Positions 38,311 through 46,907 of a stretch of DNA of 64,000 nucleotides are shown one piece after another; position 1 is the first letter of the stretch; the number at the start of each line of letters is the position of its first letter. A program made the position numbers and the translations under genes. Origin of the DNA: DATMER01 sp963844885 (GTDB lineage: Bacteria; Acidobacteriota; Thermoanaerobaculia; Multivoradales; UBA5704); NCBI GenBank assembly GCA_963844885.1, contig CAWJQA010000012.1, forward strand, positions 496,001-560,000, read 5' to 3'. The notes beneath the pieces were generated by a model. That model ran no database searches, was not told where the DNA came from, and saw only the letters and a list, made by a program, of their open reading frames with translations.

Positions 38311-41001
38311 CTACCTGCAAATGCTCGGTTCGCCTACTACGTTGATAGAATCCCCACCGCTGCTGCTTCCGTCGGGAAAATAGAGTCCATAACTCACCGA
38401 AGCGCCAAAACCGGAATCGTCGATTGCCTCGAGAATAGGGACTGCTCCGCTTCCCTGTGCCATGTGGGCGCCGATGACAGCATTACCATAGGCATCGAGC
38501 TGCAGAACGTATATCCCGGTACCCTCGCTCACTTCCCAGCCGATTGCAAAACCTCCCCCGCCAAGCGGAGCGACCTGTGGAAAATCTCCCGCGACCGGAT
38601 CACAGTCAACAGCCAGGAGAGGGTCTGTCAGCGGCGACCCGACCCGATCGAAGATCTGGTAGTGGATCCATGGGCCGCTCCCATCCGGATCGATCCCGGA
38701 CCAGGTGACAACAAAAACACCGCTTGCCAACGCGGCGACCGATGGGTGCAGGGGTTCCGTCGCGTCGCCGGACGCGATGATGACCTCGTCCGTGACAGGG
38801 TTCCCCTGAGAATCGAGAATTCGGCCCCTGAGAGAGGGACCATCCGCCCCATCGCTTGTCCAAACCACAAGGCTGTTACCCCCTGGTTCGCTGGCGATCC
38901 GTGGCAGATCGACAGAATTCATGCCCGCTCCTCCAAGTTCAATTTGAGAGGAAGGGTTCCCATCCGTGCCGATTACGGTTGCCACGACCCTCATCTCACC
39001 GGTGAGAAGTCCAATTTCATTGGAGACCTGAAGCACGGACTCTTCCGGCGCGGGTTGCGCCTTGGTCTTGTCGACGATCTTGAGAACCCAATCGATGGCG
39101 TCGCAAGGCGACTGTTGAAGTTCGCAGCCCGGCCTGGTGAGCTCGAACACACCAGGCTGAATTTCAGCTAGTCCAGGCAAGCCTCCGGTCCACGGATTGC
39201 CGTTACGCGGGCTTATCCATGAATAAGCCCATCGCGCGGCGGGCCATGTAGTGGCCTGGGCGAGCCCCGGTACCGCGCGGGGCGCATTGAAATTAATGCG
39301 TATCTTTGCCGCCTCATGGGGGACATACGCCAGAATCGCCGAGCTCCCGTCATAGGCCAAGGCCGGCTTCGTTTCCGGTTTGAAGGGGGGCTGGTTGGTC
39401 GGGAGCTGAATACGGCTAGGCTCAGGCCTCAGCCGCTCCCAGTATACGGACTGAAAGATCGATTTCATGACCTTCATGGTGTTCGCCGTGAAGTCCGGCT
39501 TGCCTGTATTCCATTTCCACGTCGGCGAGTTGTTGCAGCCTGCCAGGCCGCCCTGCCCCCAATCGACCACACCGCAGGTCCCCATGGAGTATCCGACCGC
39601 CCCGGACAGCATGCTCAGGTATGCCGTCTGCCGCGCACGGTAGGGAGTGTGGTTCGTGCTCCAGTCCGAATCGCTGGACTGGCCTGGGTACACGGACTCA
39701 CCGTTGATCACCGGCTTGGTCGGCGTCGCGGCAGCCAGCGTCGCCGCCATGCTGCCGGCGCGGTCCGTCATCTTCGTGAGCTCGTCGGTCTCGCTGGTGC
39801 CGGGTGTGCCGCTCTGATAGAGCTCGAAGTCGAGCCATTCCTTGCTATGGAGGTACTGCGTGTATTGCGAGACGTCCAAGCCTCCCGCGCTGTGGTTGGT
39901 GACGAGCTGGCGCGCCGTCCAGGTGGAGGTATCGGTGCCGAGCGCGCTGCCGACGCTGTCGATGATGCTCGCGTTCGACTGCAGCTTGTGATCGAACCCG
40001 GGCGAGTAGATGACGAAATTCCCGGCATAGCGGGCGGCTACGCTCAGCGCGAAGATCTTCGCCTCGTCGACGGTCGTCAAAACGGTGTCGTAGGCGAAGG
40101 GCTCGGTCTTCTGAAGCGGCTCGATGAACCCGGCGTAGAGCACCACGATGCCTTTTTGATTCGCGTATTCGATCTTGTCGTCGACGCCCTTCCAGAACCT
40201 GGGATTCAGTCGGAAGCAGGACCCCGGACCGTCTCCGGCACAGTTGGGGTCCGTGGCATCGAAGGGAGGGTTGCCCGAGATGTCCGTGCCGCCGGCCGCC
40301 TTCGGTGCCGTGGCGAGCTGGACCACCGTGAACTGGGATCCGGTCAGGCCCTGCAAAGGGGCGGCCCTGCTCGTGACGTAGCTTGTCCAGTTGCTATAGC
40401 TCATCAGGATGTTCGCGTTCCAGGCCGCGTCTCCGAGCCAGAAGAACTTCTTGCTGCTGCCCAGGGTCAGATAGCGCTTGTCGCTCGAGACCTGCGGAAA
40501 GCCGTTCTTGTAGAGGAAGTTGGCTCCGGGCGAGCCGGTGACCTCGAACCGCCCTTTTCCGTTCAGGACCGGGTCGTTGGCGCAGTCAGGCGTCAAGGCG
40601 CTCGCGGTGCTTCTCCTGGTGCAGGAGAGATCCCACTGCCAGGTCCCCGCGGGCAGAGCGGCCCGGAGCCGGAACGCCTTGGGCTCCAGGGTCGTGCCGT
40701 CGGCGGCGAGGCCGTACCAGAATCCGAGCGACTTGTACCGGACCAGGCTTGCCGTGTTGCATTTCGTCAGCGTCGCTTGCAGGACCAGATCGCGCGACGG
40801 GTTTCCCTTCCCCGTCTGCACCCCGTCCACGTAATTCGTGTTGCTGTTGAGCGGAAGCTCCCAGCGCTTCCAGGGGCTTCCCTGCGGTCCGAGAGCCATG
40901 CCTTGAGTGGCGGTACAGTTGTCGGCCCGCGCGGGAGAGCTCGACGCGACGAGGATGCTGCTGAGGCCCAAGAGCCTGATCATGAACCCGCGGCTAAGCA
41001 T
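38311..41001 (-). CDS. Secreted DUF5060/DUF4038-type glycoside-hydrolase-like protein
   Basis: 896 aa. Signal peptide to about residue 27. Residues 30-140: DUF5060-like beta domain (KRWELPLNSNTNYVDG, FRLRAALPAGTWQWDLSC). Residues 150-560: DUF4038-like (beta/alpha)8 barrel as in GH140-related enzymes (KKFFWLGDAAWNANILM, FTVVQLATAP, VVLYAGFIEPL, KPVINGESVYPG with a likely catalytic Glu). A C-terminal propeller-like part resembles the FG-GAP partner (RIASEPGGNSLVVWTSDGAD, PQVAPLGGGGFAIGW). Probably an extracellular polysaccharide-active enzyme; substrate unknown. First gene of an operon with FG-GAP copy 1. Confidence 0.78.
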   Translation of the reverse strand: MLSRGFMIRLLGLSSILVASSSPARADNCTATQGMALGPQGSPWKRWELPLNSNTNYVDGVQTGKGNPSRDLVLQATLTKCNTASLVRYKSLGFWYGLAADGTTLEPKAFRLRAALPAGTWQWDLSCTRRSTASALTPDCANDPVLNGKGRFEVTGSPGANFLYKNGFPQVSSDKRYLTLGSSKKFFWLGDAAWNANILMSYSNWTSYVTSRAAPLQGLTGSQFTVVQLATAPKAAGGTDISGNPPFDATDPNCAGDGPGSCFRLNPRFWKGVDDKIEYANQKGIVVLYAGFIEPLQKTEPFAYDTVLTTVDEAKIFALSVAARYAGNFVIYSPGFDHKLQSNASIIDSVGSALGTDTSTWTARQLVTNHSAGGLDVSQYTQYLHSKEWLDFELYQSGTPGTSETDELTKMTDRAGSMAATLAAATPTKPVINGESVYPGQSSDSDWSTNHTPYRARQTAYLSMLSGAVGYSMGTCGVVDWGQGGLAGCNNSPTWKWNTGKPDFTANTMKVMKSIFQSVYWERLRPEPSRIQLPTNQPPFKPETKPALAYDGSSAILAYVPHEAAKIRINFNAPRAVPGLAQATTWPAARWAYSWISPRNGNPWTGGLPGLAEIQPGVFELTRPGCELQQSPCDAIDWVLKIVDKTKAQPAPEESVLQVSNEIGLLTGEMRVVATVIGTDGNPSSQIELGGAGMNSVDLPRIASEPGGNSLVVWTSDGADGPSLRGRILDSQGNPVTDEVIIASGDATEPLHPSVAALASGVFVVTWSGIDPDGSGPWIHYQIFDRVGSPLTDPLLAVDCDPVAGDFPQVAPLGGGGFAIGWEVSEGTGIYVLQLDAYGNAVIGAHMAQGSGAVPILEAIDDSGFGASVSYGLYFPDGSSSGGDSINVVGEPSICR

Positions 41002-41086
41002 TTCCTTTCTCCCTTTTCTTGGCGTCCGGTTCTTCTATAATAGATAATAGAGAGGACAACGGCGGCCTCATTGAGTTGGTGCCTGA

Positions 41087-41320
41087 ATGCCGCAGCAGGG
41101 TAGCACACGACACCGCCCCCGCGGCGCTGGTCGCCGTGCCGGCAAGGCTTGATGGCGCTCGCAGCCGCGAGGCCCTCAACCCCGTCGCCGTCCAGGTCTC
41201 CCAGGAGCGGCTCGTCGCCTTCCTCGCCGATCCGAAAGGCGGCTTCCGGCCGGCCGCCGTTGTGGGCGGTGTCACAGAGATGATACCGGCCGCGCCGGAC
41301 GCACGGCTCTCGGACGCCGA
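41087..41320 (-). pseudogene. Remnant of an FG-GAP/VCBS-like gene 3' end
   Basis: Minus-strand frame encodes CVRRGRYHLCDTAHNGGRPE and EEGDEPLLGDLDGDGVEGLA, one diverged copy of the C-terminal repeat unit of the neighbouring FG-GAP proteins, with no start or further repeats. It lies between the right direct repeat and the promoter of the DUF4038-like gene, so a third copy of the unit once existed here. Confidence 0.75.
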
Positions 41321-41533
41321 GTAGTCGCAGTACCGGAGGGGGCGTGCCCCAGGGCACGCTCCCTCCTCTTGTTCATTGACAATCGATGTGCCGAAAGGCC
41401 CGGAGGGCCGGGTCCCGAAGAACCGGTCTGCGCGGCCGGCTCCGTCCCTTCATCCTTTCGGATTCCCGGTGCCCCGGAGGCGCACTTTGGCCTCGTTCCG
41501 GCACTTAGTAGATTGAAGCGAAGCTGACTTCAT
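41312..41533. repeat. Direct repeat, right copy
   Basis: Same sequence as 33699-33911 (GACGCCGAGTAG, hairpin GGGGGCGTGCCC / GGGCACGCTCCC, ... AAGCTGACTTCAT), 7.6 kb away in the same orientation, with a short insertion near 41470. Confidence 0.9.
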
Positions 41534-41582
41534 TTCGTCTCTCGTCTAGACAGGACGAGCGACCCTCCCAAGGAGGAGAATC

Positions 41583-42416
41583 TTGCGCTATTCGAAACTT
41601 GCCCTTGCCGTGCTCTGTGTGTCGACCGCCGTATCCGCGATAGCCGCCGCGCCCGCCCGGGCGCAGGGGCTGCCCGACCTCATCGTCCGTCCGGACATCA
41701 TGGCCAGCCAGTGGGTCGTCCGGGATGAGAACCTCCCCGCCGACGCGTGCAGCGTCATCGAGGGAGGCGTTGTGCCGGGCTGGCACCGGATCGTCCGCTT
41801 CACGGTCATGACGGCCAACGTGGGCGACGTCGACATCAACATCGGAGACCCCCGGGCGCACTACGACGCCAACGACGGCCTCTACGAGCTGGCTGTCTGC
41901 CACCGGCACTTCCACTTCCGCAACTACGCGGTCTACCAGCTCATCGATCCGCGTACGGGCCATGTCTGGAAGGCGGCCAAGCGCGGCTTCTGCATGCTCG
42001 ACACCGACCCGAACCCGGCCTACATGGGCCAGGCTCCGAAAAACCCCGAATACCATAGCTGCGGCGACCTGACCCACTCCGGCAACCAGGGCATCAGCCA
42101 CGGCTGGACCGACACCTACCGCTTCTTCCTCGGCGGCCAGTACTTCGTGCTCGACGGTGGCGACGGCCAGCCGGTCATTCCCCCGGGCGACTACATCATC
42201 CGGGTGACCGCCAATCCGCCCTTCACTCCGGACATCAACAACCCGTGCCGGTTCCTCGACCCCGCCACCGGGCTCTGCCACGCCCTGGAGGAGTCCGACT
42301 ACTCCAACAACGTCGGCGAGGTTCTGATCACCATTCCGGACCACCCCGGCCGCGACGAGAACGGCGTCGGCCCCCTCAACGGCTCCAAGCCGGAGAAGGA
42401 AGTCGCCGAGCACTAG
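41583..42416 (+). CDS. Secreted lysyl-oxidase-like protein
   Basis: 277 aa, TTG start at 41583 with AAGGAGGAG about 5 bp upstream. Signal peptide (LALAVLCVSTAVSAIAAAPA). The central part carries the copper site of the lysyl oxidase family, CHRHFHFRNYAVYQL (HxHxH pattern), and family segments KRGFCMLDTD, YHSCGD, QGISHGWTDTY, VIPPGDYIIRVTANP and ESDYSNNVGEVLI. Such enzymes oxidise primary amines such as lysine side chains outside the cell, using copper and a Tyr/Lys-derived quinone. Bacterial members are known but few are characterised. Stands alone, followed by a terminator. Confidence 0.85.
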   Translation: MRYSKLALAVLCVSTAVSAIAAAPARAQGLPDLIVRPDIMASQWVVRDENLPADACSVIEGGVVPGWHRIVRFTVMTANVGDVDINIGDPRAHYDANDGLYELAVCHRHFHFRNYAVYQLIDPRTGHVWKAAKRGFCMLDTDPNPAYMGQAPKNPEYHSCGDLTHSGNQGISHGWTDTYRFFLGGQYFVLDGGDGQPVIPPGDYIIRVTANPPFTPDINNPCRFLDPATGLCHALEESDYSNNVGEVLITIPDHPGRDENGVGPLNGSKPEKEVAEH

Positions 42417-42429
42417 AGTCTTCTTCTAC

Positions 42430-42459
42430 CCCGAGGGTGTCCGGACGGGCACCCTCGGG
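42430..42459. terminator. Terminator-like hairpin between convergent genes
   Basis: Perfect 10-bp stem CCCGAGGGTG / CACCCTCGGG with a 10-nt loop, 14 bp after the lysyl-oxidase-like stop and 12 bp from the stop of the minus-strand membrane protein. Confidence 0.7.
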
Positions 42460-42471
42460 CGGCTCACCCCC

Positions 42472-42768
42472 TCAGACGTTGAACGTCTTCCAGCGCGCCA
42501 GGAGCACCAACAGGAAGGGGAGCAGGTTGGTGTTGACGATGTCCTTGACGCTCTCCAGCAGGCGGTAGCCGTCCCGCAGGTCCAGGATCTCCATCACGAC
42601 GGCGACCACCAGCCCGGGGATGAGGGCCGTGAAGGAGCCGAGCTTGCGCCGGAACAGGACCAACGCCAGGAACAGGCAGAGGAACCCGATGTAGATGTGG
42701 ATCGCGTCCTTCGCCAGCGGCAGGACCGAGACCCACCAGAGCTTGAATATCTGATAGTTCGACTTCAT
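42472..42768 (-). CDS. Small inner-membrane protein, unknown
   Basis: 98 aa with three hydrophobic segments: about 18-40 (DAIHIYIGFLCLFLALVLF), 45-62 (FTALIPGLVVAVVMEI) and 78-92 (LLPFLLVLLA). Short charged loops (RRK, DLRDGYR). The pattern resembles small VanZ- or DUF-type membrane proteins, but I cannot name a family. It lies 40 bp downstream of the nitrilase gene on the same strand. Confidence 0.65.
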   Translation of the reverse strand: MKSNYQIFKLWWVSVLPLAKDAIHIYIGFLCLFLALVLFRRKLGSFTALIPGLVVAVVMEILDLRDGYRLLESVKDIVNTNLLPFLLVLLARWKTFNV

Positions 42769-42808
42769 ACGCCGTCCTGAGCCTATCAGACCCGCCCCCG
42801 GAAGGGGG

Positions 42809-43615
42809 TTACAGCCTGCGGTGCCGGGATACCGGGATGGCCCGCCGGACGTTCTCGGCGCGTTCGAGGTCGATCTCGGCGAAGGCGAGCCCCGGGCCGT
42901 CCGCGGCGACGGCGACGGGGATGCCCCAGGGGTCCACGATCATGGCATGGCCCCAGCTCGCCTTGAGGCCGGCGTCGTCGTGGTCGCCGTGCTGGGCCGG
43001 GGCGATGACGTAACACTGGGTCTCGATGGCGCGGGCGCGCATCAGCGGCTCCCAGTGGTCCTTGCCGGTGGCGAGGGTGAAGGCGGCGGGGATCATCAGC
43101 ACCTGCGCGCCCTCATCGGTCAGCCGCCGGTAGAGCTCCGGGAAGCGGAGGTCGTAGCAGATGGACAGGCCGAACCGGGCGAGGGGGGTCTCCACCACGG
43201 TCACGGCGTCGCCGGGCTTGCAGGTGTCCGACTCGGCGAAGCGGGGGCCGCCGGGCACGTCCACGTCGAACAGGTGCATCTTGCGGTAGGTGGCCAGGAT
43301 GCGGCCGTCCGGCGCGAAGAGGACGCTGGTATTGAAGCAGCGCCGCTCCTCGTCGCTCTTCTCGTTGAACGAGCCGAGCAGGAGGTGGATGCCGAGGCGG
43401 CGGGCCAGCTCCGCGAAACGGGTGCAGGTGGGGCCGCCGAGCGGCTCGGCGCGCCGGACCTTCTCGTCGTGGGGCCCCAGGTAGTTGGTGTTCTCGGGCG
43501 TGGCGACGAACGCCGCGCCATATCCCGCCGCGCGCTCGATCAGGCTTCGGGCGCTCTCCCAGTTGGCCTGCTCGTTCGAGGTGCAGTTGAGCTGGACGGC
43601 GGCGGCGAGGAACAT
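42809..43615 (-). CDS. Carbon-nitrogen hydrolase (nitrilase superfamily, NIT1-like amidase)
   Basis: 268 aa, full length for the family. Catalytic triad: Glu41 (ATPENTNY), Lys112 (YRKMHLFDVD), Cys153 (SICYDLRFPELYR). The YRKMHLFDVD and CYDLRFPE signatures match the NIT1/NIT2 group, whose best-known member hydrolyses deaminated glutathione (a metabolite-repair reaction). No signal peptide; cytoplasmic. Substrate assigned by family only. Confidence 0.88.
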   Translation of the reverse strand: MFLAAAVQLNCTSNEQANWESARSLIERAAGYGAAFVATPENTNYLGPHDEKVRRAEPLGGPTCTRFAELARRLGIHLLLGSFNEKSDEERRCFNTSVLFAPDGRILATYRKMHLFDVDVPGGPRFAESDTCKPGDAVTVVETPLARFGLSICYDLRFPELYRRLTDEGAQVLMIPAAFTLATGKDHWEPLMRARAIETQCYVIAPAQHGDHDDAGLKASWGHAMIVDPWGIPVAVAADGPGLAFAEIDLERAENVRRAIPVSRHRRL

Positions 43616-43714
43616 GGGCGACGTTCTAGCACACTCTCGCCTTCCTGTGACCGGGCCGACATGGGGCTGTCACCCGGCGGAGCGATCCTCTCCAGGGAGA
43701 AGGAAAAAAGGCCC

Positions 43715-44902
43715 TTGGATACCTCAAGCATCATCCTGCCCCTGGTCTCCGTGATCGCGACGGTCTCGCTGCTGATCACGCTCGCCGCCAATGCCGGGGC
43801 GCTCCGGCTGCTGGCGCGCCCGCGCCGCGGACCCGCCCGGCCTCTCCCCCCGATCTCCGTCCTCAAACCGCTCAAGGGTATCGACGAGAGCATCGAGGGG
43901 CTGTACGAGAACCTGGCCTCCCTGGCGCGCCAGGACTACCCGGACTTCGAGCTCGTGCTCGGCACCGAGGATCCGGACGACCCGGCCCTGGCGGTCGCCG
44001 CCCGGCTGCGCGAGGACTTCCCCCGGGTGCGAATCACCGTCGTGGCCGGCGCCGCCCCCCTGGGTTACAACCCCAAGGTGACCAACCTGGCGTCGCTCGC
44101 CCGGCACGCCCGCCACGAGCTGTTCCTGATCTCCGACTCGAACGTCCGCGCCCGGCCGGGGTACCTGCGGGAGCTGGCCGCGGAGCTGGAAGACGAGCGG
44201 GTCGGGCTCGTGGCGAGCGTCCTCGTGGGCACGGGCGAGGCGAGCCTTGGCGCCCTGTTCGACAATCTCCACCTGAGCACGTTCGTGGCCGCCTCGGTCT
44301 GCGGCGCGCAGCTTGCCGGCCACCCGTGCGTGGTCGGCAAATCCATGCTCTTCCGCCGCGCCGGCCTGGAGGCGCTGGGCGGCTGGTACGGGGTCCGCGA
44401 CGTGCTCGCCGAGGACTACGTGCTCGGGCAGCGGTTCCACCGGTCGGGCCGGCGGGTGGCGCTCTCGACCCACGTCCTGCCGGTGGTGCAGGAGCACCGG
44501 CCGGTCTCCGCCTTCCTGGAGCGCCACCTGCGCTGGGCGCAGATGCGGCGCCGGCTCTCTCCCGCCTTCTTCGCCGAGCCGCTGCTCAACCCGGTCCCCT
44601 GGCTGGCGGCGGTCGCCTTGCTTGGAGGAGCGGCCGGGACCGCGGCGGCGCTCCTGGGCATCGCCCTCAAGGTGGCTTCCGACGCCCGCCTCGCCGGCCG
44701 GCTGCGCGGTCAGGCGCTCCCTCTCGGATCCCTGGCCTGGATCCCGGTCAAAGACTTCCTGGTCGCCGGGATCTGGATGACCGGCGCCTTCCGCCGGACG
44801 ATCTGTTGGCGCGGGAACATCCTGCGGGTCGGCGCCGGCAGCGTCCTCTCTCCGGTGGAGCCCGATCTGACCGCGGCCGAGCCGCTCCGGAGGCCGGCCT
44901 GA
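43715..44902 (+). CDS. Ceramide-glucosyltransferase-like GT21 enzyme (HpnI-like)
   Basis: 395 aa from TTG at 43715 (purine-rich AGAAGGAAAAAAGG upstream); an ATG at 43661 is the alternative. N-terminal TM (SSIILPLVSVIATVSLLITL), then the GT2/GT21 catalytic domain: PPISVLKPLKGID, ED in GTEDPDDP, SDSN near residue 135, AEDYVLG (third Asp), and HLRWAQMRRR as the (Q/R)xxRW motif. C-terminal TMs anchor it in the inner membrane. HpnI in hopanoid producers transfers GlcNAc to a hopanoid. No other hopanoid gene is visible, so a glycolipid acceptor is equally possible. Overlaps the PAP2 gene by one base. Confidence 0.82.
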   Translation: MDTSSIILPLVSVIATVSLLITLAANAGALRLLARPRRGPARPLPPISVLKPLKGIDESIEGLYENLASLARQDYPDFELVLGTEDPDDPALAVAARLREDFPRVRITVVAGAAPLGYNPKVTNLASLARHARHELFLISDSNVRARPGYLRELAAELEDERVGLVASVLVGTGEASLGALFDNLHLSTFVAASVCGAQLAGHPCVVGKSMLFRRAGLEALGGWYGVRDVLAEDYVLGQRFHRSGRRVALSTHVLPVVQEHRPVSAFLERHLRWAQMRRRLSPAFFAEPLLNPVPWLAAVALLGGAAGTAAALLGIALKVASDARLAGRLRGQALPLGSLAWIPVKDFLVAGIWMTGAFRRTICWRGNILRVGAGSVLSPVEPDLTAAEPLRRPA

Positions 44903-45465
44903 TGTGGAGGCGGGTGGTCCTGATGGACCAGGCGCTGCTCCTCGGCGTGCGGCGCTGGGAATCGGCCTTCATGACCCGGCTGATGAAAGGGTTCACGCGG
45001 CTGGGCGATCCCACGACGTGGGCGGTCATGGGGCTGGCCCTGGGGTTTTCCGGCGGGCGGGGGCCTCGCTACGCCTGGCTTCTCGGGCTCGGGGCGACGC
45101 TGGCCGTGGCGTCTTCGCAGGTGCTCAAGCGGCTCTTCTGCCGGGCGCGCCCGAGCCTCGGGATCGGCGGGTTCGCGGCCCTGACGGAGAACCCGGACGC
45201 GTTCTCGTTCCCGTCCGGCCATACGTCCGCGGCCTTCGCCATCGCCGTGGCCCTGGCCGGCGAGGGGAGCGGACTCGGCGTGCTCACGCTGGCACTGGCT
45301 TCGGGGATCGCGCTCTCCCGGATCTACCTCGGCGCCCACTACCCGCTCGACGTGGCGGCGGGCATCCTGGTGGGCACCCTCTCCGGAATCGTGGCGAGGG
45401 CGGTCGTGGACGGCGCCCACCTGCTGGCGCTCGCGGGATACGCTATCCTCCGGCTCGCCCTCTGA
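44902..45465 (+). CDS. PAP2-superfamily membrane phosphatase
   Basis: 187 aa; TGATG overlap with the upstream gene. All three PAP2 motifs: KRLFCRARP (KxxxxxxRP), PSGHTSAAF with the first catalytic His, and SRIYLGAHYPLDVAAG with the second His and Asp. Five to six hydrophobic segments. Dephosphorylates lipid phosphates such as phosphatidate, or undecaprenyl or sphingoid phosphates, at the inner membrane. Position between two glycosyltransferases suggests it makes the lipid acceptor for glycolipid synthesis. Confidence 0.9.
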   Translation: MWRRVVLMDQALLLGVRRWESAFMTRLMKGFTRLGDPTTWAVMGLALGFSGGRGPRYAWLLGLGATLAVASSQVLKRLFCRARPSLGIGGFAALTENPDAFSFPSGHTSAAFAIAVALAGEGSGLGVLTLALASGIALSRIYLGAHYPLDVAAGILVGTLSGIVARAVVDGAHLLALAGYAILRLAL

Positions 45466-45491
45466 TCCCGGGCCTCTGTCCCGCCTCTTGC

Positions 45492-46907
45492 ATGAGCGAC
45501 TCGCCGGCCGGTTCGTCTCCGTCTCCCCCGTCTCCGGTCATCGCCGCCGTCGAGATGGGCTACGGCCATCTGCGGGCGGCGCAGGCGCTGGCCGACCGGC
45601 TCGGCACCCGGGTCCTGCACGTGGACCGTCCGCCCGTGGCCGAAGAGGAGGAGCAGCGCCTCTGGCAGGCGTCCCGGCGGTTCTACGAGATCACCTCGCG
45701 GACGTCTCAGCTCCCGGTCGTGGGCGCGCCCATGCGCTCGCTCCTCGACTCGCTGACGGCGATCCCGCACCTCTATCCGTACCGCGACCTGTCGGCGCCG
45801 ACGCTCCAGGTCCGCTCGCTCGACCGGCTGATCCGCAAGGGGCTGGGCCGCGGGCTCGCCGGCCTCCTGTGCGATTCGGGAGCGCCGCTGCTGAGCACGT
45901 TTTTCACCTCGGCCATCTCCGCCGGCCACCACGGCTGCGAGCGGGTCTACTGCGTGGTCACGGACGTGGACATCAACCGCGCCTGGGTGCCGCTCGAACC
46001 GGAGCGGAGCCGCATCGTCTACCTCGCGCCGAGCCACCGGGCGGTGCGGCGCCTGCGCTCCTACGGCGTGGCGCCGGACCGGATCGAGATGACCGGCTTC
46101 CCGCTGCCGCATGAGCTGCTCGGCGGCATGGACGTGCCTGTGGCGCGGCACAACCTCGCGGCGCGCCTGGTGCGGCTCGATCCGGCGCGGGCCTTCCGCT
46201 CGCAGGCCCGGGACGAGCTACACACCTTTCTGGGTGTGGACCTTCCGGCAAGGGAGGAAGGCCGCCCGCCGCTCGCGACCTTCACGGTCGGCGGGGCCGG
46301 CGCGCAGGCCGGGCTGGCGCGGTCGCTCCTGTGGAGCCTGCGCCCGCTCCTCGGCGAGGGTCAGTTGCGGCTCTGCCTCTCCGCCGGGGTACGCCAGGAG
46401 GTCGCGGACCGCTTCACGGTCTGGATCCGCGAAGCCGGGCTGGAGGGGCACCCGGCGGTGAGCGTCCTCTGCGAGAAGGATTTCGAGAGCTACTACACCG
46501 CCTTCAACGAACTGCTGGCCGGGACCGACATCCTCTGGACCAAGCCGAGCGAGATGACCTTCTACGCCGCGCTCGGCCTGCCGCTCGTGCTGTCGCCGCC
46601 GGTGGGGGTCCACGAGGGGTACAACCGGCGCTGGGCGATCGAGAACGGCGCCGGCCTCAAGCAGCGCCACCCCGACTACGCCGGCTTCTGGATCCGCGAA
46701 TGGCTCTCCGAGGGGACGCTGGCCGCCGCCGCGTGGTCGGGCTTCCTGCGGCTGCCGAAGTTCGGGGTCTACCACATCCTGGAGCGGGTCTGTCAGGAAA
46801 CGGGCACCAGGGCTCCCAGCACGCCATCCTCCGCCATCTCCACCAGCTCCACCTCGGTGAAACGGTTCCACAGCGCCGCGCCTTCGGGGGAGAGCACGCG
46901 GAGGTAG
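45492..46907 (+). CDS. GT-B glycosyltransferase, MGDG-synthase-like
   Basis: 471 aa from ATG at 45492. The N-terminus VIAAVEMGYGHLRAAQALAD has the GxGH motif of MGDG/MurG-like GT28 enzymes. The C-terminal half has KPSEMTFYAALGLPLVLSPP (donor-binding region) and HEGYNRRWAIENGAG. The final about 38 residues (after ILERVCQE) are low-complexity Ser/Thr and overlap the convergent MtaB gene by 115 bp, so the true stop may have been lost or shifted. Third gene of a glycolipid operon with GT21 and PAP2. Confidence 0.8.
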   Translation: MSDSPAGSSPSPPSPVIAAVEMGYGHLRAAQALADRLGTRVLHVDRPPVAEEEEQRLWQASRRFYEITSRTSQLPVVGAPMRSLLDSLTAIPHLYPYRDLSAPTLQVRSLDRLIRKGLGRGLAGLLCDSGAPLLSTFFTSAISAGHHGCERVYCVVTDVDINRAWVPLEPERSRIVYLAPSHRAVRRLRSYGVAPDRIEMTGFPLPHELLGGMDVPVARHNLAARLVRLDPARAFRSQARDELHTFLGVDLPAREEGRPPLATFTVGGAGAQAGLARSLLWSLRPLLGEGQLRLCLSAGVRQEVADRFTVWIREAGLEGHPAVSVLCEKDFESYYTAFNELLAGTDILWTKPSEMTFYAALGLPLVLSPPVGVHEGYNRRWAIENGAGLKQRHPDYAGFWIREWLSEGTLAAAAWSGFLRLPKFGVYHILERVCQETGTRAPSTPSSAISTSSTSVKRFHSAAPSGESTRR

